Of a DNA stretch of 46,350 nucleotides, positions 1 to 7,907 are shown piece after piece. The stretch's first letter is position 1. Every line of letters begins with the position of its first letter. Position numbers and translations under genes: made by a program. The notes beneath the pieces were generated by a model. It did no database searches, was not told the DNA's origin, and saw nothing but the letters and a program-made list of their open reading frames with translations. This DNA is from Candidatus Zhuqueibacterota bacterium (GTDB lineage Bacteria > Zhuqueibacterota > Zhuqueibacteria > Residuimicrobiales > JAFGEC01), in NCBI GenBank assembly GCA_016931775.1, contig JAFGEC010000507.1:1-46350 (forward strand). Reading direction: 5' to 3'.

Positions 1-771
1 GGGATCGTGGTAATCGACCAGTCCGTAATCAAAACATAAAAAATCCGCACCTTTTTTATTCTTTAACCAGTAATCCAGCACCGCCCAATCACGGCTGCCG
101 ATGGGGACAAAGGTATCACGCCCGGATTTGCCCAATTCCTCGCCGCCGTCACCCTGGATCACAATGTACGGTCCGCCCACCAGAGCATCCGGCCGAACGG
201 CTTTAATTGCTTCATAAACCTGATTGTACATATCGGTATAGCGTATATAATCCCAATTGTTCAGCGAACTGCTCCAGTAACCTTTTAATTCGTTCCACAC
301 CTGAAACCAGGTCACATCCCTGTATCGATCGGCAATTTGTGTGCATAATTCAACAAAATCCGACACATGCCCGTCGGTAACCCTGTTCTCCATGTCCCAG
401 TCACCGGCTTCCTTCATCCAGCCGGGTGCGGAACACAATGTCAGCATCAACCTGTCGCCCCCTGAGGCCAGGGAGTTCAGCAGATCCACACGCCGGTCCA
501 GATCGTTCCAGTAAAAGACACCGGATTCAGGCTCGGGATTACCCACACCCCACCCCATGATGTGCTGATTCTGGAAAGCACAATTGCCGCTGAGCAGCGC
601 ACGCGCTCGAGCAACCGCCTCGGCATGCCCGTACTCCCAATAATAGTGTGTATGGGTAACACCGATCTGAAAACGGCTTTGCACACCGGGTACGTCCGGT
701 CGAATGGTTATCACGACGTCGCCGGCAAGTACCGGGAACGCTAATAGTAAAAATACGAAATAACTTTTCAT
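1..771 (-). CDS. Secreted glycoside hydrolase, clan GH-A-like (3' end cut by window edge)
   Basis: Reading the minus strand from an ATG at 771 gives 257 codons open to the window edge, so the C-terminus lies outside. Residues 1-18 form a signal peptide (MKSY, a Leu-rich core, then VLAG), so the protein is exported. The mature part reads like a (beta/alpha)8 glycosidase of the GH39 or related clan GH-A type. It has a GWGVGNPEP segment near 74-82, APGWM at 116-120, and FQVWNELKGYW around 157-167, where the Asn-Glu pair (Glu162) is where these enzymes place the acid/base catalyst. The second catalytic Glu would be beyond the edge. A GTG at 775 opens another frame but gives no sensible protein. 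The substrate cannot be told. The clan is fairly secure; the exact family is inference. Confidence 0.8.
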   Translation of the reverse strand, partial: MKSYFVFLLLAFPVLAGDVVITIRPDVPGVQSRFQIGVTHTHYYWEYGHAEAVARARALLSGNCAFQNQHIMGWGVGNPEPESGVFYWNDLDRRVDLLNSLASGGDRLMLTLCSAPGWMKEAGDWDMENRVTDGHVSDFVELCTQIADRYRDVTWFQVWNELKGYWSSSLNNWDYIRYTDMYNQVYEAIKAVRPDALVGGPYIVIQGDGGEELGKSGRDTFVPIGSRDWAVLDYWLKNKKGADFLCFDYGLVDYHDP

Positions 772-846
772 CCACGTTTTCCTGTAAATGCGGAAATAAA
801 GTTAAGCGTTCAATTATTAAAATGCAAGTATAATGTCGGCGTCAGA

Positions 847-979
847 ATAAAACCTCAGTTTCGGGTGGCACAGGATAGGTGCGACGCACCTCCATTTGCC
901 AAATTTTTGTGATTTTTATTTTTGTAAGGATGTCGAGAGCCGGTGCGTCGCACCTTCCACCTAATAACTGAGATATTAC
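847..979. repeat. Inverted-repeat element, copy 1
   Basis: About 130 bp with imperfect terminal inverted repeats of the form CTCAGTTAYGGGTGG, extended outward by an AT-rich GTAATA-like stretch. Inside are two copies of the near-palindrome GGTGCGACGCACC, one near each end and inverted relative to each other. The same layout recurs at 32051-32182, and the end repeats alone recur at 38770-38870. The rest of the 772-1089 gap shows nothing else I can support. Confidence 0.75.
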
Positions 980-1089
980 GCGTTAGATTGTAAGATATCA
1001 GTTACGGGAGGAGAGTATATTTAGAAAGTATCTTGTCAAATCCCGGGTGTCCGCGCTTTCGAACATCAAAATACTCTTTCAAGTAAAAA

Positions 1090-1434
1090 TTATTTCCGGC
1101 ACAGCATGTTTCGATCTACCCGGTTCACTTTCCTCCGGTCGGCGGCCACGATCTCACTGTCCGCGAGCCAGTTTTTCAGCAACTGGCTTATTTCCCTGAC
1201 ATATTTGCTACCGGGACGTCGATTCAGGTGATAGATAACCCACTTGTTCTCGCAAACATCATAGATCAATCCGCATGCCTTGAGAATCGACAGGTGCTTG
1301 GATACTGTTGATACCGCCAAATCCAGCACTGCGGTGATCTCGCAAACACACAACGGCCGGATCTCGAGCATTTTAAGAATTCGGATCCTGTTTGGCTCGG
1401 AAAGTGCTTTAAATATGGCTGCCAGATCGTCCAT
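1090..1434 (-). CDS. ArsR/SmtB-family metalloregulator
   Basis: A 114-residue winged-helix repressor of the ArsR/SmtB family. The N-terminal helix (AAIFKALSEPNRIRIL) and the recognition region with STVSKHLSILKACGLI are typical. CVC at residues 29-31 sits at the start of the DNA-binding helix, where arsenic/antimony sensors keep their thiolate site. The third Cys of E. coli ArsR is absent, so metal specificity is uncertain. Such proteins leave DNA when metal binds and usually control efflux or detoxification genes. No such gene is adjacent here: the left neighbour is a hydrolase and the right a ThyA-like enzyme. A perfect inverted repeat lies 11 bp upstream of the start, consistent with autoregulation. 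No strong ribosome binding site precedes the ATG. Confidence 0.88.
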   Translation of the reverse strand: MDDLAAIFKALSEPNRIRILKMLEIRPLCVCEITAVLDLAVSTVSKHLSILKACGLIYDVCENKWVIYHLNRRPGSKYVREISQLLKNWLADSEIVAADRRKVNRVDRNMLCRK

Positions 1435-1444
1435 GCAAATCTTT

Positions 1445-1466
1445 CATTTCGATAACTAACGAAATG
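1445..1466. promoter_or_regulatory. Candidate operator of the ArsR-type regulator
   Basis: A perfect inverted repeat with 7-bp arms and an 8-bp spacer, CATTTCG-N8-CGAAATG, begins 11 bp upstream of the regulator's start codon. Position and symmetry fit a dimeric winged-helix repressor controlling its own gene. Binding is inferred. Confidence 0.5.
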
Positions 1467-1680
1467 TGCGAAAAAATATAATTGAGGGCAAGAGAAAAAA
1501 TATAAAGTGGTTCGTTTAGTAAAAGTTATCTTTAAAGTAGGATATTTTTAAATGCAGTCTCATTCAATTTAATCTATTTACTCGAACAGTATTTTTCATT
1601 TGGCTCAAAAAAGCCAAACATTTCCTGGAGAAACGGTCGTTTATCATTGATTATTGTTCATTGCTCACTGATTTTTGCAA

Positions 1681-2526
1681 TCACATATTCCTCGCCTTTT
1701 CCAATATTCGCGGCACGGCATCATCCATAATCTCCTTCATGTCCGCAAAGTTGAACGTCCGCTGTTCGAAGGTCCGGGTTTCCAGGGCCTTCAGGAATCT
1801 ATTCTGAAACTCGCCAAAATACGAGCCGTAGATATGGTAACTGTCCGCCTGGTGCACGTAACGGCCCAGTCGCACCTTTCTGCCGGATAACCGTTCGATC
1901 TGGCGGGCAATTTTTTTCTGCAATTGAATGAACGCAAACATGTTCATAAAGGACGCCTTATAGGCGTCGTTGGATCGGAACCGGATGTTGGTGTTCAGAA
2001 TGTGCTCTCCTTTTTCATCCGCCAGCAGGCGGCACCATATACTTTGTAAACAAGCCGGATCGTAGCAAAAGTTATCCTCCCACACCTTCCAGGTGATGGC
2101 CTGGGCGCGGCGTGTGTATGGTGTTTTGGCTAATTTTTGTGCCACCATATCGATCTGGTCGTACTTTTCCTTTGTACCCGGGATCGTATAGTTAAAAAGC
2201 CGCTGATGGTATGTATACTCCCAGCGTGTATCCTCGCTGTCGTCGGCGGAACTGCGTACGCAATGGTCCTTGATACCGTCCAGCACTTCCATCACGTATT
2301 CCTGCAAATCTTCCGGTCCGCCGGGGAAATCCCGGTGGATCATAGGTTCCGCCAGCGGATCGTGCACCACGATGGTCATGGAACAATCCTTGCTGGGCGG
2401 ATCTTCCGGTTTATCGTACTCTGTTTTTATATCGCATCCGTTCCGGTACACGGAAATCAATGAATTTTCCCACGCCTCAGCAAGGGATTTCCCTTCCACC
2501 ATTAATACGGGGATATGACCGTTCAT
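1681..2526 (-). CDS. Thymidylate synthase family protein (ThyA-like)
   Basis: A 281-residue protein resembling the ThyA thymidylate synthase family, closest in style to archaeal-type members. The family methylates dUMP to dTMP with methylenetetrahydrofolate, and relatives hydroxymethylate dCMP. Visible hallmarks are YTRRAQAITW (Arg region for phosphate binding), PACLQSIWCRL with the presumed nucleophile Cys159, a FRSNDAYKASF segment matching the RS-D nucleotide-binding motif, and DSYHIYG matching the C-terminal D-H-Y motif. The ATG at 2526 is preceded by GGAGG five bases away; the longer frame from a TTG at 2538 would bury that site, so 2526 is preferred. A sigma70-like promoter lies at 2627-2655. 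Thymidylate synthesis versus a related pyrimidine modification cannot be decided from sequence alone. Confidence 0.8.
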   Translation of the reverse strand: MNGHIPVLMVEGKSLAEAWENSLISVYRNGCDIKTEYDKPEDPPSKDCSMTIVVHDPLAEPMIHRDFPGGPEDLQEYVMEVLDGIKDHCVRSSADDSEDTRWEYTYHQRLFNYTIPGTKEKYDQIDMVAQKLAKTPYTRRAQAITWKVWEDNFCYDPACLQSIWCRLLADEKGEHILNTNIRFRSNDAYKASFMNMFAFIQLQKKIARQIERLSGRKVRLGRYVHQADSYHIYGSYFGEFQNRFLKALETRTFEQRTFNFADMKEIMDDAVPRILEKARNM

Positions 2527-2626
2527 GAGCACCTCCAATTAATAGGATTAATTGAACTATTCGGATTATCGCATAATTTGACACATTGAACGACTTGATG
2601 TAAAGAGTTTCGAGTTATATTCATCC

Positions 2627-2655
2627 ATAATCTTTTCAAGCTGTTTGATTGTCAA
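2627..2655 (-). promoter_or_regulatory. Sigma70-like promoter of the ThyA-like gene
   Basis: On the minus strand TTGACA (2655-2650) is followed after exactly 17 bases by GATTAT (2632-2627), a perfect -35 with a 4/6 -10. It would give a leader of roughly 95 bases before the start at 2526. The -35 hexamer is also one arm of an inverted repeat, TGTCAA-TT-TTGACA (2650-2663), that could be an operator. Confidence 0.45.
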
Positions 2656-2721
2656 TTTTGACACATCCATCTGAAATTTCCGCCGATAATCTTTTCCAGA
2701 CGATCCAAGGAAACGCCACCA

Positions 2722-3375
2722 TCAGACTTTTTTATAAAGAAAAAATTCCAGTTTTTCTTGAACACGAACGGGCTGTTTATCGAGCGATTCGTTTAAAATC
2801 TCTTCGATTTGAGCGACGGCAGTTTTATCTGTTATTTTTCCCCCGTTATCAAAATCAAATTTTTGCAGTTCGATCCGATTTTCAAAAATCCATTCCGTTT
2901 CTACAATTTTCGAACGATGCGGAATAAAGGGGCTGCGCTCCATGTATTCTCGGCTTGACCGCAGTGCATCTGTTTCATCATGAAAAACGTTAAACAACCG
3001 CTGGACCTGACCGTCAAGACACGGTTCGACAACAATCAACCACCCGCCGGGAGAAAGCACCCGATATGCCTCGGACAGCGCTTTTTCGCCGTTTTGATGA
3101 TGCAGTGACAGGGTAAACAATACAATATGGAAATAATAACGGGGAAACGGTATATTTTCTCCGGAACCGGCACAAAACATAACCACGCTGGATTTTTTTT
3201 TTGCTCTTTTGATCTGTTCAACTTCCGTATCGATACCGGTAAATTCCTTCGTTTCGTCGGCAAGAAATGCAGAGATACGTCCGTCACCGCATCCGATTTC
3301 CAGTACGATGCGGTTTTTAAAAGACGCCAGCTGTTTCAAGGTAAAAATTTCCAGAAAATCCGGATCTTGTATCAT
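2722..3375 (-). CDS. Class I SAM-dependent methyltransferase
   Basis: A 217-residue Rossmann-fold methyltransferase of the Methyltransf_11 (UbiE-like) type. The SAM-binding motif I is VLEIGCGDGRI (residues 24-34), followed by GIDTEVEQI (acidic end of strand 2), a FPRYYFHIVLF segment around the motif-III strand and LSPGGWLIVVEP (post-III). The substrate is unknown. It begins only nine bases after the stop of the upstream membrane protein gene (3385-3870), which overlaps the next one, so the three genes probably form one unit transcribed leftward. No membrane segment is visible, so it should be cytoplasmic. Confidence 0.85.
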   Translation of the reverse strand: MIQDPDFLEIFTLKQLASFKNRIVLEIGCGDGRISAFLADETKEFTGIDTEVEQIKRAKKKSSVVMFCAGSGENIPFPRYYFHIVLFTLSLHHQNGEKALSEAYRVLSPGGWLIVVEPCLDGQVQRLFNVFHDETDALRSSREYMERSPFIPHRSKIVETEWIFENRIELQKFDFDNGGKITDKTAVAQIEEILNESLDKQPVRVQEKLEFFLYKKV

Positions 3376-3384
3376 CTTGTTCCG

Positions 3385-3870
3385 CTATTTCTGACTTTCC
3401 AATAGTAATTTGTCGCTTTTGAGCATATCATCCATATAGGCCACAAAAGAGCCCTGAAAGTTTTCCTTTATTTTATCCCAATGCAAATGCAGTTTTTGGG
3501 TACGCATAAAATACAGAATATAGGATTCCCATGGTTTATAACTTTCATACTCGAGAAAATTGTTTTTCCATTGATAATATATATTTTCATAAAAAATCAT
3601 CCACCATACCATCAGCTGAAGATACCGGTTCTGATCCACCTGATCGAGTTTTTCGAAATTTTGCGAACCGCGCAGGCACAGCTCGTTCAGTTCACGATCC
3701 TTCACAATTTCGATGTGAAACGGAATGGATATATCCACCAGCGACTGAACATTGCGTGCACGCGTTAATTTTGTATTTTCCCGCAGTTCGAGCCATAAAA
3801 ACCATACGGAGACGATAAAAAATACGGCCTGAGCTACCAGTGCCATATTACCCAGATCACTCCAACTCAT
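3385..3870 (-). CDS. Hypothetical protein with one N-terminal membrane helix
   Basis: A 161-residue protein of unrecognised function. Residues 8-28 are hydrophobic (MALVAQAVFFIVSVWFLWLEL) and would form a single N-terminal membrane helix. The rest is an aromatic- and charge-rich soluble part with many Trp and Tyr (WWMIFYENIYYQWKNNF near 88-104). The shape (helix, a short LRENTKLTRA linker, then an alpha-helical body) resembles small bacterial proteins of no known function with the same ENTKLTRA-type linker. Its start overlaps the stop of the upstream gene by 4 nt, so the two are translationally coupled and may act together at the membrane. Confidence 0.75.
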   Translation of the reverse strand: MSWSDLGNMALVAQAVFFIVSVWFLWLELRENTKLTRARNVQSLVDISIPFHIEIVKDRELNELCLRGSQNFEKLDQVDQNRYLQLMVWWMIFYENIYYQWKNNFLEYESYKPWESYILYFMRTQKLHLHWDKIKENFQGSFVAYMDDMLKSDKLLLESQK

Positions 3871-4481
3871 ACCGAATCCTTGTTTTTCACCCGGCGGGAT
3901 AAAAATGTGGTTTTATCGATATCCCGCCCCAACGACAGGCGCAATGCAGCAGCAATAGCCGCGATACTCAATCCCAAAAACAGTATATCTTTGGAGGTAA
4001 CAAAATCCGTACCCACCACGAAACGAAGAAAATTAATGATCAGGATCATCATAATCACTTTACCGAGCACGTTTTTAAATTCTTCCAAAGAACCGAAAAT
4101 AAGCCAATCGGGACGCACATCGTTTTGCCGTTCAGCCGGTTCGATGTGGGAGATAAACAGATCGTAAATTCCCAGACCGAAAATGAGCAGCACGATACCC
4201 AGCAGGAAATCATCCACAATGGTAATGATCACCACAATGACCTCATTGCTAAAGACTTCAAAATACAGTCCCTCATGCACCAGATGGATGATAAAATTTC
4301 TGCACAGATAAACGGTTTCCAGCAAACCCATAACGAAAACCACAGCAGATCCCGCCAACAAACCGATAACACCTAAAATGATAATAATGCGAAAATTCCA
4401 TAAAAATGATTCCAGGACATTTTCGTAACACTTTTTAATTGTTTTTTTATTTAATTCCACGGAATCCTCCACTTTTCCCAA
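3867..4481 (-). CDS. UPF0114/YqhA-like integral membrane protein
   Basis: A 204-residue inner-membrane protein with about four hydrophobic helices: near 29-56, near 80-108 (including GIVLLIFGLGIYDLFISHIEP), near 138-158, and a shorter C-terminal one. The FGLGIYDLFI block followed by WLIFGSLEEFKNVLGKVI is characteristic of the UPF0114 family (E. coli YqhA), whose function is unknown. It is the first gene of a probable three-gene unit (4-nt overlap with the next gene, then a methyltransferase). Its upstream flank is a 500-bp gap with no clear promoter. Confidence 0.78.
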   Translation of the reverse strand: MGKVEDSVELNKKTIKKCYENVLESFLWNFRIIIILGVIGLLAGSAVVFVMGLLETVYLCRNFIIHLVHEGLYFEVFSNEVIVVIITIVDDFLLGIVLLIFGLGIYDLFISHIEPAERQNDVRPDWLIFGSLEEFKNVLGKVIMMILIINFLRFVVGTDFVTSKDILFLGLSIAAIAAALRLSLGRDIDKTTFLSRRVKNKDSV

Positions 4482-4981
4482 AGGATGAATAGAATGAATT
4501 TATAGAATAATGTATACAAGTTCAAGATAATAATTCACACTTTTAAATAGACGATCAAGGAGCGGCTGGAAAAACATCCAGTACATTTTCAATTTATAGC
4601 AATTTAATTCTTTTTCTGCTTGCTCGGACTTTGATTCTAATTAAAAATGTAACTTTAACCTGTTTTTATAACAATATCCAGCTCGAAAGAATATAGATAA
4701 AGTAAAAAACCAAAAAAAGATAACAGGTCGCACCAAGGACAAACAAGCCGCTACCAAAAGTGGTAATTTCACCCAAAATGATTCTCTCCTGCGATTCGAT
4801 AATGCATTATTTCAGAATTTGTATTCTAAAACGGTTTAATTCACCACCAAATCCTGTATGAATATTGAAATGATATGCCCGCATACGCTTAAAGCTGTTT
4901 AAAAACAGGATCATGCGCTCGTTTTCCAGGTGAAAACGTAAAAAAACAGCACAAATATTATAAATATTTTGTACGAAAATT
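4482..4981. other. Intergenic gap with one weak small reading frame
   Basis: About 500 bp, AT-rich. The only thing noted is a minus-strand frame that stays open from about 4975 to a TAA at 4807 (about 56 codons). It contains an internal ATG followed by about 34 residues rich in Phe, Arg and His (for example ENERMILFLNSFKRM). No ribosome binding site or family is recognisable. It could be a decayed gene end or chance. I see no RNA gene or terminator here. Confidence 0.3.
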
Positions 4982-5503
4982 CTAGTTTACAGTAAACAAA
5001 ATATGTTCAAGATGAAATTTTTGTCCAATCCATAATAAAAAGTACATTAATAAGACGGCATATCCGCCGCTTATGATATCGTCGAGAACGATCCCCCAGG
5101 AATTTTTCATATGCCTGTCAATTTGTCGCGCAGGAGGGATTTTAATGATGTCTAGAATTCTAAATAATAAAAAACCCCATAACGCTATTTGCCATATTTC
5201 ACCTTGATGAAAGAGAATCGGCACAACTAAATATCCCGCAACTTCGTCGAGCACAAAATGGCCCGGATCTCCGCTTTTCCAATATTCTTGCGCCCACGGA
5301 GTCAGGAGATGATTTGTTATGATTATTAGTATTAACACAAAAGTCAGCACAAAAACATGAAGATTATTTGGAAGAAAAACAACGGTCAAAACGTGTAACA
5401 AAACACCCAATAACGCGCCGAAAGTACCGGGCGCAACAGGGGATAAGCCTAAACCGAACGCAGAGCCAATCAGTAAATTTATATTTGTTTGAATTTTTTT
5501 CAT
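4982..5503 (-). CDS. pgpA: Phosphatidylglycerophosphatase A
   Basis: A 173-residue membrane enzyme of the PgpA family, which removes the phosphate of phosphatidylglycerol phosphate to give phosphatidylglycerol. The family motifs are present in order: GLGLSPVAPGTFGALLG (residues 18-34), DPGHFVLDEVAGYLV (the acidic metal-binding motif), FRILDIIKIPPARQIDR, and GIVLDDIISGGYA near the C-terminus. Hydrophobic helices lie between them. Length is normal for the family (about 150-170). It stands alone between gaps on both sides. The Asp and Glu residues of the active site appear intact, so the enzyme should work. Confidence 0.92.
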   Translation of the reverse strand: MKKIQTNINLLIGSAFGLGLSPVAPGTFGALLGVLLHVLTVVFLPNNLHVFVLTFVLILIIITNHLLTPWAQEYWKSGDPGHFVLDEVAGYLVVPILFHQGEIWQIALWGFLLFRILDIIKIPPARQIDRHMKNSWGIVLDDIISGGYAVLLMYFLLWIGQKFHLEHILFTVN

Positions 5504-5728
5504 TGGATACTTTTGCCTTTAATGATCAACAGAAATTATTTTAACAAACAATCACCAAATTTTTTACACAGTTATTTGGCACTATTTTAGGATTACTTTT
5601 CCAAGCAAAGATAATAGAAAAAGTCGAAGAATCCAACCAGAAAATACCGTTTGTCCCTCCACTCTGATTAATGATACCATTTTCTCTTGCAATTCAGTAA
5701 ATAAATATTATTTTAAAATCAAAAGCTC

Positions 5729-6571
5729 ATGAAACAAACAACACATTTTACATCACACTGGTTTCAAATAAAAGAAATCAATACCGGCCTGTATATGATC
5801 CGCGAACCGGACCACGTGCAGAGCTATCTCGTCCTGGGTCGCAACAAGGCTGCGCTGATTGATACCGGTATGGGATTTTGCGATATTAAAAAAGCTGTGG
5901 AAAGCATCACCCGGCTGCCTGTCACCGTCCTCAACACCCACTGGCATTTCGACCATATCGGCGGCAACCGGCTTTTTTTACAACGGGGAATATCAAGGAT
6001 AGAGGCAGCTCTGGTTGCAAAATCCGTGGCCAATTCGCAATTGAGGGAGGTGTATATCACTCCCTGCCAGCGTCAAGGTATCCGGTTTCCACAGGATTTT
6101 TATCCCTTTTTGTATCAAATCACCGGCACACAACCGACCTTTACCATTGACGACGGTCAGTTTTTCGATTTAGGAGATAGAACCTTGACCGCCATCGCAA
6201 CACCGGGCCACACCCGCGGCAGTATATCCTTTCTCGACAGCCAAACATCGTGTCTTATGTGCGGTGATTTTGCTTACAGGGGTCTGATTTTCGCACAATT
6301 CCGGGACTCGGATATAAAGGTATACATGAATTCTTTGCGTAAGGTATCCGCGATAAAAACCATCAAAAACCTGCATCCGTCCCACGATAATTTTACCGTA
6401 CCGGCATCGTTTTTATCGGACCTGCTGGCGGGATTCGAAAAAATAAAAGCCGGATCCTTATCCCCTGTTGAAATCGTTCACTGGGGCGGACGGGTAAACA
6501 GATATGACTTTGAGGATTTCGGAATTTTAACACCGGTACAGGGTTCGGATGGTGTTGAGCTGTTCGGGTAA
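5729..6571 (+). CDS. Metallo-beta-lactamase-fold hydrolase
   Basis: A 280-residue MBL-superfamily protein. The metal motif is HWHFDH at residues 71-76, preceded by ALIDTGMGF (residues 42-50), with a later metal His in TPGHTRGSISFLD and an Asp in CGDFAY. No signal peptide is visible, so it is probably cytoplasmic. The superfamily includes glyoxalase II, lactonases and many uncharacterised esterases; the substrate cannot be told. It is the only plus-strand gene in the first 32 kb and is followed at once by its own terminator, so it is probably monocistronic. No strong ribosome binding site is seen before the ATG. Confidence 0.88.
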   Translation: MKQTTHFTSHWFQIKEINTGLYMIREPDHVQSYLVLGRNKAALIDTGMGFCDIKKAVESITRLPVTVLNTHWHFDHIGGNRLFLQRGISRIEAALVAKSVANSQLREVYITPCQRQGIRFPQDFYPFLYQITGTQPTFTIDDGQFFDLGDRTLTAIATPGHTRGSISFLDSQTSCLMCGDFAYRGLIFAQFRDSDIKVYMNSLRKVSAIKTIKNLHPSHDNFTVPASFLSDLLAGFEKIKAGSLSPVEIVHWGGRVNRYDFEDFGILTPVQGSDGVELFG

Positions 6572-6575
6572 CTCG

Positions 6576-6600
6576 TCGTTTGAAGATAAACGATTTTTTT
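6576..6600 (+). terminator. Rho-independent terminator after the MBL-fold gene
   Basis: TCGTTT, a six-base loop and AAACGA are followed directly by seven T, starting five bases after the stop codon. The stem is short and AT-containing, but position and T-tract fit an intrinsic terminator. Confidence 0.65.
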
Positions 6601-6741
6601 GAATACCGTAAACTCGTTTAATAGAGTGGGGCTGGTCTCAAGAATTTATTAGAAATCTTTTCCTATTCCACCTATGAAAGTACTCGTATTGGATCCATTT
6701 TGAATAAGAATATTTTTAATTTTAAACAATCCCGGATTAAA

Positions 6742-7851
6742 TTATAGGAAAACATCTGCGTCCTCAATAACCTTCACATTGCGTCTGAATATCCCAAAAT
6801 CTCCGGAACGGTTAAATTTCTGCAGCCGGTTGCGCAATATCCGGTCCCGTTCAGAACCGCTGTTAAAACTTCCATCCGGCACATCCAGCTCCTCTTCATT
6901 CAAACCGATATGGATAGGTATTGTCACATTACCCTCAAGCAATCCCAAGACACTGACCACATCATCCAACGTCGGGGGTATATAATCTCCTGCCAGAAAC
7001 TGTTCATGCAAACCGGAACCGTCAGCAACAAAAACGGGATTGATACGTACCGAAACCGGCAGGCCGAAATAATCCCCCAGCCGCTGAATGTGCCGGACCG
7101 TTTCTGCGCACTCGGCAATGGCGTCGCTGCGTGACATAAATGCAGCGGGCTTGAGTAACACATTTTCATCTATGGACACAGGATAACCGGTGCGATGGTA
7201 AATATCCGCAAGCATGTTATAGACTCCCTGTACCATCTCCTCGGGATATCCTTTATTTAACACTCTGTTGCGTAAAAAAGGATCCTGAGTCTCGTACCCG
7301 GCGGAAATTTGCAATTGAAGAGGGGAAGGACGGTGTTTTGTGGTACCGGATATACGGTGTAATTTATCTAGAAGCGATAAAATTCTATCCTCCGTAATAC
7401 TGTCAAAGCGAGTTTCCAGTTCGATAATTTCCATCCGGACCAGAACCCCGTTCAGAACGGTAAATATCTTATCCAGCACGTCGACGGGCATGGTGCAGGT
7501 ATCCAGAATGCTGCCGTTATTGGATAAAAACACTCTTTTAACACTGTTTTTTTCCACTGCGGACAGTTGTGACAATACGTAATGAACCTGGGCAAGGATA
7601 TCCATTTCACTCACATCCCCGGGTGATGACACAGAAGGCAGCGAACAAAAACTGCACTTTGCCCAACGGCACCTTTTTGTATACAGCGCAATAAACAACT
7701 CTTTGCCGAGAGGTGTATCCTGCAACCAATAAAATATCGGACGCTGCGGTCTTTTACTGTTATTGGATATAATATCTTTCCTTCTCGGCATCACAGGTTC
7801 AAGGCACGACCGGTCGATAACGCATTTTGTATGAATATATATTTTATTCAT
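6742..7851 (-). CDS. Radical SAM protein (RaSEA/Elp3-like architecture)
   Basis: A 369-residue radical SAM protein. The cluster-binding cysteines are C61, C66 and C69 (RCRWAKCSFC), spaced C-x4-C-x2-C rather than the classical C-x3-C-x2-C. This spacing and the following SLP are shared with the Elp3-related group that includes archaeosine synthase RaSEA-type proteins. Later blocks fit the barrel: VFLSNNGSILD (strand 2 region), IELETRFDSI, a LQISAGYETQDPFLR segment typical of this group, and SIDENVLLKPAAFMS. No acetyltransferase domain follows, so it is not full Elp3. The substrate is unknown. The PRMT-like gene ends 56 bp upstream on the same strand, so the two may be co-transcribed. Confidence 0.82.
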   Translation of the reverse strand: MNKIYIHTKCVIDRSCLEPVMPRRKDIISNNSKRPQRPIFYWLQDTPLGKELFIALYTKRCRWAKCSFCSLPSVSSPGDVSEMDILAQVHYVLSQLSAVEKNSVKRVFLSNNGSILDTCTMPVDVLDKIFTVLNGVLVRMEIIELETRFDSITEDRILSLLDKLHRISGTTKHRPSPLQLQISAGYETQDPFLRNRVLNKGYPEEMVQGVYNMLADIYHRTGYPVSIDENVLLKPAAFMSRSDAIAECAETVRHIQRLGDYFGLPVSVRINPVFVADGSGLHEQFLAGDYIPPTLDDVVSVLGLLEGNVTIPIHIGLNEEELDVPDGSFNSGSERDRILRNRLQKFNRSGDFGIFRRNVKVIEDADVFL

Positions 7852-7907
7852 TTTTTACCCCATTTATAAATAGCAAAAAATAAGCGTTCACAGATACAGC
7901 CGACATT

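Noticed and set aside
1599-1618. Hairpin TTTGGCT-N6-AGCCAAA as a terminator
   Set aside because: No T-tract follows on either strand and it is not close enough to a stop codon to claim.
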